From: JBDUDR01 sp040002845
GTDB taxonomy: Bacteria; Actinomycetota; Actinomycetes; Propionibacteriales; Nocardioidaceae
Direction of reading: 5' to 3'
Assembly: GCA_040002845.1 (NCBI GenBank)
Contig: JBDUDR010000020.1
Coordinates: 1-28,335, forward strand
DNA length: 28,335 nt
Each line of letters begins with the position of its first letter. Positions within the stretch are counted from its first letter, which is position 1. This document shows positions 23,537-28,335 of the stretch, piece by piece. The position numbers and the translations under genes are program-made. The notes beneath the pieces were generated by a model. That model ran no database searches. It was not told the origin of the DNA and worked only from the letters and a program-made list of their open reading frames with translations.

Positions 23537-24104
23537 GGGCAAGGGTGGGGTGCGATCGCTGGTCGGCTTTCTGGTCACCGCCACGGCCGCCGCCGCCAGC
23601 TTGTTTGCCGGCTGCTCTAACTCGGACGACACGCCGATGCCTCCGCGGTCACTGCCGGGCGTGATCATGGTCAGCAGTCACGCTTTCGGTGACGGCCAGC
23701 AGATCCCGCGCGCCTACACCTGTGCCGGGGCCGGCGTCTCGCCACCTCTGAGGTGGAGCGGCCTTCCTCCCGCCACCGGATCGATCGCGATCGTGGTTGA
23801 TGACCCTGACGCTCCCGGCGGCACCTTTGTGCACTGGGTGGTGGCCGACATCTCCCCGGGCGTGTCCGGAATCGGCCCCGGAGAGGTGCCTGAAGGCGGC
23901 GTAGAGGTCACCAACTCCTCCAGGGCCAAGTCTTACTTCGGCCCATGCCCGCCGAGCGGTACGCATCACTATCGATTCAGTGTGTACGCGCTCCCGCGCG
24001 GCGCCCGATTGCCCGCCGACGCGAGCATGGATGACACGCTCACTGCGATCTACGACCATGCGATCGCATCCGGCCGTGTCGTCGGGCTCTACACGAGTTC
24101 TTAA
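23535..24104 (+). CDS. PEBP (YbhB/YbcL) family lipoprotein
   Basis: 189 residues. A lipoprotein signal peptide with basic start, hydrophobic core and lipobox LFAGC puts the lipidated Cys at position 27. The mature part is a phosphatidylethanolamine-binding-protein-like domain: YTCAGAGVSPPLRWSGLP, the signature VVDDPDAPGGTFVHWVV and GTHHYRFSVYAL, with the ligand-pocket Asp and His residues. It should sit on the outer face of the cytoplasmic membrane; bacterial PEBP proteins have no settled function. ATG 23535 lies in the last repeat unit and there is no normal ribosome-binding site, only repeat sequence, so the repeat shapes its translation start. Confidence 0.85.
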   Translation: MGKGGVRSLVGFLVTATAAAASLFAGCSNSDDTPMPPRSLPGVIMVSSHAFGDGQQIPRAYTCAGAGVSPPLRWSGLPPATGSIAIVVDDPDAPGGTFVHWVVADISPGVSGIGPGEVPEGGVEVTNSSRAKSYFGPCPPSGTHHYRFSVYALPRGARLPADASMDDTLTAIYDHAIASGRVVGLYTSS

Positions 24105-24146
24105 ATCGCCCGGGCACCGGCGGCACATACGGGCAGTCAGCGAGCC

Positions 24147-24390
24147 TCAGTGAGTCAGAGTCACGACGCGGTCTTCGAGGGCGCTCGTCCTCGCGGCGTC
24201 CAAGACAGCCAGGGTGTCGACGGCCTGGGCTGCGGGAACCGGGAAGTCCGCCTGGCCCGCGCAGGGCGGCGGCAAACTGCGTGTGGTAGTCCTGGCAAGC
24301 CCCCTGCTCGGACGGCACGCGAACCGAATCGGACGCTGTGCTCAGCGTGCCCCAGTGCTCCTCGGCGTCATACCCCCACGCGGCGCCACG
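24147..24390 (-). pseudogene. decayed C-terminal piece of a Gfo/Idh/MocA oxidoreductase
   Basis: On the minus strand a WGYD segment (about 24365-24387) is followed by VPSEQGACQDYHTQFAAALRG in one frame. Near 24247-24257 the sense changes frame and continues DFPVPAAQAVDTLAVLDAA, then ends TLTH and stop (24147-24149). The combined sequence matches the end of Gfo/Idh/MocA (inositol dehydrogenase-like) proteins, which close with a helix of this kind. The catalytic N-terminal Rossmann domain is absent and the distance between the WGYD and PSE segments looks shortened. So this is a remnant with a frameshift and probably a deletion, not a gene. Confidence 0.6.
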
Positions 24391-24624
24391 TCGACCCGCC
24401 CCCCGTTGAGCCTGCACCGAACAGTCTGCTCGGACCCTCCTCTTGCGGGCACGTGTAGTGCCAGGCATGCGTTGGGCCGGGCCGTGAGCATGCCGCCGAG
24501 GAACGAGGTGGTCTTGCCGGGGCAGTTCTGGGGTGGGGCAGTCGGGCGGCAGGGGGCTGTGGGTCTCCGGGCTGAGATGAAACGCCAGACGCCGCGTGGC
24601 CTATGGCGGTGATCCCGGAACTCC
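24391..24624. other. gene-free stretch upstream of the polytopic membrane protein
   Basis: I find no convincing coding sequence, RNA or repeat here. It may hold more of the decayed oxidoreductase, too eroded to recognise. Confidence 0.4.
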
Positions 24625-24630
24625 TAAGAT
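24625..24630 (+). promoter_or_regulatory. -10 box for a leaderless membrane-protein gene
   Basis: TAAGAT ends seven bases before ATG 24638, and there is no ribosome-binding site, which fits a leaderless transcript. Confidence 0.45.
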
Positions 24631-24637
24631 CGCGGTC

Positions 24638-25750
24638 ATGTACCCACCGCAGCCACCCACGCCGCCCCCACCTGGCCAGCCGGCGCCCGCGCCGCAGGAC
24701 CCTTCTGATCCGATGGTCGCCTCCATCAGCGCGCTCGTGCAGGAGGGGACGCTGAGTCCCCTTCAGGCGAATCGGGTGTACGCACTCGTACACCCCGCCA
24801 CCCAACCCGTGCGCCGACCGCTGCACGCCGACTCGCCCGGGTATGGTGCGGGCTGGTCTCTGGAGCAGCTGTCAGCCGGCGTCGCGGGTCTCCTCGGTGG
24901 TGGCTTCGTGCTGGCCGCAGTTCTGGTCGCGAACACCTTGGCGAACCGTCGTCGGGACTTCAACTGGCCGGCCTTCGTGTTGGAACTGGTCGCCGGTCTG
25001 GTGATCATCGCCGGCGCCTACGCCGTCTGGAAGCTGCTGCCCAGGAAGGACGCCACAGCCGGTGTTTCGTCCGGCGTGGCATCCTGGCTCGCGGCACTGG
25101 GCATTGTGGCCCTCGGACTGGTTGTCGACACCGCAATGGATGGGCGCTCGCCGACTCCGTACATCGTGGGTCTGGTGATGTTCGGGCTGAGCGCGGGCGC
25201 GTACTTCCTGCTCCGGGGGACCATCTTGACCATCTCCGCGCTTACAGGACTTGCGTTCTTCTACGGTAACGCCGTCGACGACACCGTTTCGCCGGATTCT
25301 GCCCTGGGGGTCACGCTCGTCATTGTGTTGTTCGGTGTCATCACCGTCGCCGGCGGCTGGATATTGCCTAGTCGGCACCTGACCGGGGTGATCGGCGGGA
25401 TCATCGCGTTGGTCGGGGTGTTGGTCTGGTCCGTGTCAGGGGTGACTCCGACCGGACCCGCGGTGGAACCGCAGTCCAGCGACAGCGGGGCTCTCATCGT
25501 GATCGGCTTGCTGGTCACCGCGGCACTGTTCGCCTTGCACGTGTGGACCAGCTACCCGGGGTACGCGGTGCTCGGGGCGGCCGGAGCCGCGCTGGTTCCG
25601 TCCGTCGGTCTCAGGGCTGTTCACCCCGATCACATGCTGTGGTGGTCGGCGGGGATTGCGGTGCTCGGATGCGCAGCGGTGGCAGCGGCTCTGGTCTACC
25701 GAGCGGGGGGAGCTCGACAGCTCGTGGACAGCGCCCGGACCGCCCGCTGA
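24638..25750 (+). CDS. polytopic membrane protein of unknown function (about 10 helices)
   Basis: 370 residues. A Pro/Gln-rich N-terminal 25 residues is followed by a cytoplasmic stretch with the pattern SISALVQEGTLSPLQANRVYALV, which resembles the short helical region before DUF2157-type membrane domains. About ten hydrophobic helices then run from residue 75 to near the end (for instance VIIAGAYAVWKLL and LVIVLFGVITVAGGWIL). No catalytic motif. ATG 24638 is set by the -10 at 24625-24630. The DUF2157-like reading is weak and is not offered as a name. Confidence 0.75.
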   Translation: MYPPQPPTPPPPGQPAPAPQDPSDPMVASISALVQEGTLSPLQANRVYALVHPATQPVRRPLHADSPGYGAGWSLEQLSAGVAGLLGGGFVLAAVLVANTLANRRRDFNWPAFVLELVAGLVIIAGAYAVWKLLPRKDATAGVSSGVASWLAALGIVALGLVVDTAMDGRSPTPYIVGLVMFGLSAGAYFLLRGTILTISALTGLAFFYGNAVDDTVSPDSALGVTLVIVLFGVITVAGGWILPSRHLTGVIGGIIALVGVLVWSVSGVTPTGPAVEPQSSDSGALIVIGLLVTAALFALHVWTSYPGYAVLGAAGAALVPSVGLRAVHPDHMLWWSAGIAVLGCAAVAAALVYRAGGARQLVDSARTAR

Positions 25751-25781
25751 TCCTCGATGGACCCGTGGCAGGCGCGGAGGC

Positions 25782-26675
25782 TCAATCGGGCAGTACCTGC
25801 CGCAGGATGGACTCGTATTCCTGCTCGCACCGCTGCGCCGCGAGTCGTTCATGTTCGAGCAACCGTGTGTGCGCTGCCGACTCGCGGGATTCGGCAACGC
25901 TGGGTGGATGCGTCCCGAGCCATTCGCGGGTGGCCACCGTGTCGTGATGTTCGCCAAGCACCCGCTGCAGGTCGCGGAGTGCATCCAGCGTGCGCCGATC
26001 CTCTGGACGCCGCTCATCGTCGACCCGGGTCACCAACTCCAACGCATAGCGCACCCGCTTCGCGGCTTTCCGGAGCTCGTGCAGAGCCGTGTCGCGCTCG
26101 TGCGAAGCCGGCGAGGCGGATGCCGCGTCAGTGGCGCGCGTACGCAGGTCTGACCACGTTGAGTCGGCCAGCTGGCGTAGATCGGGATCGTGGGACTCGA
26201 CGCCGCGCGCGGCTCCAGGTGGCTCCGGGCGGAGTCCGCTAAGGGCATGCTGCAACGCCTGGCTGCGCGAGGAGTCCAAAGCCTCGATGAGCTGATCGCG
26301 GGCGGCCTCCTGCGCCTGGGCCAGTGGGCGGGCGAGGTGACCTGGAACGTCGCCCGCACCGAGTCGGGGATCATCCCTCATTGCCGCGACCAGACGGTCA
26401 CCGATGACTTCCAGATCGCGAGACGGCGCCAGCGTCTGACCGAGCCAGCGCAGTTCCCCCGCCAGCAACTCGGTCAGGTTCTCCCCGAACATCGACCCGT
26501 AGACGACCAGCGCCGTGCGCAGCCGGCGAACCGCCACCCGCATGTTGTGGACACCGTCCGGCTCGCTCGCCCTGACCTCACCTTCGGCATCGTGAAGACG
26601 GGCAACCTGACCGGAGATGTAGTCGAGGACCGGGTCCGCTATGGCCTGCCTGCCCGCCGGATCGCCGCTGCCCAT
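25782..26675 (-). CDS. CHAD domain protein (polyphosphate-binding type)
   Basis: 297 residues forming a single CHAD domain, all helical. The two conserved basic His/Arg/Lys blocks are VHNMRVAVRRLRTALVVYG (about 43-61) and LHELRKAAKRVRYALELV (about 199-216), followed by LRDLQRVLGEHHDTVA. These residues bind polyphosphate in characterised CHAD proteins. No CYTH (triphosphatase) domain is fused or encoded next to it, and no polyphosphate kinase is visible. ATG 26675 has a GGGGGT ribosome-binding-like stretch directly before it. It faces the end of the polytopic membrane protein gene, 31 bases away. Confidence 0.88.
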   Translation of the reverse strand: MGSGDPAGRQAIADPVLDYISGQVARLHDAEGEVRASEPDGVHNMRVAVRRLRTALVVYGSMFGENLTELLAGELRWLGQTLAPSRDLEVIGDRLVAAMRDDPRLGAGDVPGHLARPLAQAQEAARDQLIEALDSSRSQALQHALSGLRPEPPGAARGVESHDPDLRQLADSTWSDLRTRATDAASASPASHERDTALHELRKAAKRVRYALELVTRVDDERRPEDRRTLDALRDLQRVLGEHHDTVATREWLGTHPPSVAESRESAAHTRLLEHERLAAQRCEQEYESILRQVLPD

Positions 26676-27044
26676 ACCCCCATTGTCCGCCGTCCGCGAA
26701 GTGTTCGTACCCGAGCGAAACCCCAGCCGGATTCGCGAAGCGCGCAGATGGAACAGGCATATACCGCAGACCGGGACTCACGTGTCACCGCAGTTGGGAC
26801 GAACCGGTCAGGGTACTGACTCTTGGTGCCCGCAGGCTTACAATCAGTTGTCACGCAGCAGTCTGTCGTTTTCGTGGGGGTCCAAGATCCGGCGCTTCGT
26901 CCGCCATGACCAGGAGCGAAGCGGCGAACTTGACACGCCAGACCAACCGGTTTCTGCACCTGAGACGGGCGTGACGCGGGTGGATCGACGATCGATCGAA
27001 TGAGACAGGATCGCCCCTCGGGCGTTCCGGAAAGGCCGGCGCAC
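26676..27044. other. intergenic region with a good + strand promoter and no convincing gene
   Basis: I see no supported coding sequence; a 22-codon frame at 26906-26974 has no ribosome-binding site. The region holds the promoter described separately and a CGATCGATCG palindrome around 26985-26998. Confidence 0.5.
26816..26844 (+). promoter_or_regulatory. promoter toward the DUF6390-like gene
   Basis: CTGACT (26816-26821), a 17-base spacer and TACAAT (26839-26844) give the best consensus promoter in the window. The -35 is part of a small inverted repeat, GTCAG (26807-26811) and CTGAC (26816-26820), that could be an operator. The leader before the next gene would be about 200-300 nt. Confidence 0.5.
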
Positions 27045-27149
27045 ATGCCCACAGCCGAGGCTACGCGGGCCAGGCAGGTTCCCAGCAACGGTCCATGGGT
27101 CGATAGCGAATCGAGTTCTGGCGGTGAGCGGCTGCCTGGGATCAGCTAG
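27045..27149 (+). CDS. possible 34-residue leader peptide
   Basis: A 34-codon frame starting ATG 27045, with GGAAAGG (27029-27035) nine bases upstream, ends in TAG directly before the ATG of the next gene (TAGATG). The peptide is polar with no recognisable motif. Translation coupling to the downstream gene, which has no other ribosome-binding site, is the main argument that it is real. Confidence 0.25.
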   Translation: MPTAEATRARQVPSNGPWVDSESSSGGERLPGIS

Positions 27150-27968
27150 ATGAGTGCGGCGCAACTCGGAGCCACCGAGCAGGGACACCTGACTGATCCC
27201 GTGGGTTCGGCGATGTTCGCACGGTATGCGTTCCCGCCCAACAAGTTCGGTTACTGCGGGCGCACCGACGCGCATGCCCTGCTGGCATACGCCGCCACCG
27301 TCCAGCCGCCGCTTGGCAAGTACGACGACGTCGCTCGCCGGGCCCGCCAGCTCATCGCGGCCTGGCCATACCTGGAGATGATCGCAGCCGCGGGTGGGAT
27401 TGACGACCCGCTCAGCGCGCGCGTGGTGGAGGCGTACTGGCTAGGCAGTGACCTGCTCGCCAAGATCGACCCACCTGAGTTCGTGGCGGACCTCGGGCGC
27501 CACTTCAGTAGGCAACTCGGCGGTAGCTGGCGGCGCCTGGCCGGGATGACCGACCCGATCGTCGGCGGCCCGCACCACACTTTCCACGTCTTCGAGGTCT
27601 ACCCGTGGGTCGGCCTGCTCGGACGCCACGCGAATGCTGTCGCCCTCTCGATATTGGATCGATGCCGCATCCGCTGGGGCCAGGTCGTCAGTGTCTACGC
27701 CGAACGAGCCACGGTTCGCTCATCACCCTTGATCTGGGACGGACGGGCCCTCGATCTGGCCGGTGAAGTGGAGGAGCAAGTGCGGTGGTCCAACGGCGGA
27801 CGCACGCTTGCTCCCGCGATTGAAGAGGGCGACTGGGTTTCGCTGCACTGGGACTGGGTCTGCGACGTGCTCAGCGACGAACAGCTCTCTTTCCTGGAGT
27901 TCTTCACGACGCAACAGGTCGATGAGACCAACCGGATGCTGGCCACGCGGGCCGCCGCCACCCGCTGA
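27150..27968 (+). CDS. DUF6390-like protein
   Basis: 272 residues. Conserved-looking blocks are MFARYAFPPNKFGYCG near the N-terminus, AWPYLEMIAAAGGIDDPL, RVVEAYWLGSDLL, HHTFHVFEVYPWVGLL and LDRCRIRWGQVVSVY. I recognise this pattern from actinobacterial proteins labelled DUF6390, which I recall mainly beside [NiFe]-hydrogenase genes. No hydrogenase or maturation gene is visible here, though the window ends soon after. Soluble, no signal peptide, several His and Cys residues that could bind metal (inference). It may be a hydrogenase-accessory protein left alone or separated by the IS110 element. Family assignment is from memory and moderate. Confidence 0.65.
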   Translation: MSAAQLGATEQGHLTDPVGSAMFARYAFPPNKFGYCGRTDAHALLAYAATVQPPLGKYDDVARRARQLIAAWPYLEMIAAAGGIDDPLSARVVEAYWLGSDLLAKIDPPEFVADLGRHFSRQLGGSWRRLAGMTDPIVGGPHHTFHVFEVYPWVGLLGRHANAVALSILDRCRIRWGQVVSVYAERATVRSSPLIWDGRALDLAGEVEEQVRWSNGGRTLAPAIEEGDWVSLHWDWVCDVLSDEQLSFLEFFTTQQVDETNRMLATRAAATR

Positions 27969-27997
27969 TATGAGGTGAGGTGGTCCCTCTTCACAAA

Positions 27998-28086
27998 CAC
28001 CTCCGGAGGTGTCAGAAGGGATCCATCAGATTCCTTCAAGGATCAGGCGTTGACGCGCCCGGTCCTTCTGACGCCCTCCGGAGGTG
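27998..28086. repeat. long inverted repeat / structured RNA before the IS110 recombinase
   Basis: The arm 27998-28019 is the reverse complement of 28064-28086 except for one A opposed by GC: CCTTCTGAC (28064-28072) pairs with GTCAGAAGG (28011-28019), and each arm also contains the self-palindrome CCTCCGGAGG. The 44-base loop can form two hairpins, GATCC/GGATC (28020-28024 with 28040-28044) and GGCG/CGCC (28046-28049 with 28056-28059). The outer strand includes GGAGGTGGG (28080-28088), the ribosome-binding site of the recombinase. The structure could block translation, stop incoming transcription, or be part of the element's noncoding (bridge) RNA. Confidence 0.75.
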
Positions 28087-28090
28087 GGTT

Positions 28091-28335
28091 GTGTCTGTCC
28101 ATGTTGCCTCAGAAGCGGTGACCGATGCGAGTCGCAAGCGCCTGGTCGGCCCGGTCGAGTTCGCGATGACGGCGGCGGGCTTGAACGCGGTGGTGGATCG
28201 TGTTCGTGGGGTGCTGCCTGACCGGGCTGTGGTGAAGGTCGGGGTGGAGGCCGCCGGGCACTATCACCGGCCGCTGCTGACGTCGTCGGCGTGGCCGTCG
28301 GGTTGGGAGGTGCTCGAGCTCAACCCTGCCCATGT
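28091..28335 (+). CDS. IS110-family recombinase (transposase), N-terminal part, cut by the window end
   Basis: 82 residues are visible from GTG 28091. The sequence TDASRKRLVGPVEFAMTAAGL, VVKVGVEAAGHYHRPLL and WEVLELNPAHV matches the N-terminal RuvC-like domain of IS110-type DEDD recombinases; the Glu in VEAAGHYH is the second acid of the catalytic set. In relatives the first Asp lies in a VDV-type motif about 12-14 residues before TDA; here the matching place reads VHV, so Asp may be replaced by His, or the start may be upstream. GGAGGTGGG is only two bases from the GTG, unusually close. The gene continues beyond the window. Confidence 0.8.
   Translation, partial: MSVHVASEAVTDASRKRLVGPVEFAMTAAGLNAVVDRVRGVLPDRAVVKVGVEAAGHYHRPLLTSSAWPSGWEVLELNPAH

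Larger units (their letters stand above)
27998..28335 (+). mobile_element. IS110-family insertion sequence, left part
   Basis: The recombinase fragment together with its structured upstream region is taken as the left side of an IS110 element that begins within 30-125 bases after the DUF6390-like gene. IS110 elements lack terminal inverted repeats, so the exact boundary cannot be read. The element continues outside the window. Confidence 0.6.

Noticed and set aside
26906..26974. A 22-codon frame after the strong promoter at 26816
   Set aside because: It has no ribosome-binding site and no recognisable sequence.

Overview
The window is high-GC DNA from an actinobacterium (Actinomycetota). The evidence is the PimB'/FadD15/SRPBCC/ArsA/PlsC gene neighbourhood, which matches the Mycobacterium tuberculosis Rv2182c-Rv2190c region in content. 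GTG/TTG starts, TANNNT -10 boxes close to start codons and an actinobacterial c-di-AMP riboswitch in front of a cell-wall hydrolase agree with this. The order within the phylum cannot be fixed from the sequence alone.

Positions 1-6600 are an envelope block on the + strand. It holds the end of an NYN-domain protein, a small Cys-rich protein, a ydaO-type riboswitch, an NlpC/P60 endopeptidase, a membrane-anchored HEXXH protease, an M48 protease and a PimB'-type mannosyltransferase. The last three genes overlap end to start. Positions 6594-13099 hold a convergent FadD15-type acyl-CoA synthetase. Divergent from it runs a chain: SRPBCC protein, ArsA-like ATPase, small CxxC protein, ROK kinase, endonuclease/phosphatase-fold protein and a second ROK kinase. 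The genes from ArsA onward overlap each other.

Positions 13130-16315 are a minus-strand operon of alpha/beta hydrolase, acidic membrane protein and a CopD-CtaG fusion. Divergent from it is a PlsC-type acyltransferase, which ends in a hairpin against a convergent DUF1028 gene.

Positions 18210-28335 are more accessory. They carry a solitary AbiEii-type nucleotidyltransferase, a small membrane protein, a CPA2 antiporter, a VOC protein and a VOC-SLOG fusion. A threonine-aldolase-family lyase follows, flanked by clusters of a 21-nt-period repeat. Then come a PEBP-family lipoprotein, a decayed Gfo/Idh/MocA oxidoreductase, a polytopic membrane protein, a CHAD protein and a DUF6390-like protein. The window closes with the start of an IS110-family recombinase preceded by a long, nearly perfect inverted repeat.

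The most unusual points are: (1) the riboswitch whose closing stem abuts the start codon and whose purine-rich 3' part appears to be the ribosome-binding site; (2) the AAGTGTCGGA repeat clusters around the lyase, one of which supplies the start codon of the next gene; (3) the VOC-SLOG fusion; (4) the large hairpin before the IS110 recombinase that covers its ribosome-binding site. I saw no CRISPR array, tRNA or rRNA, and no clear multi-gene defence system.
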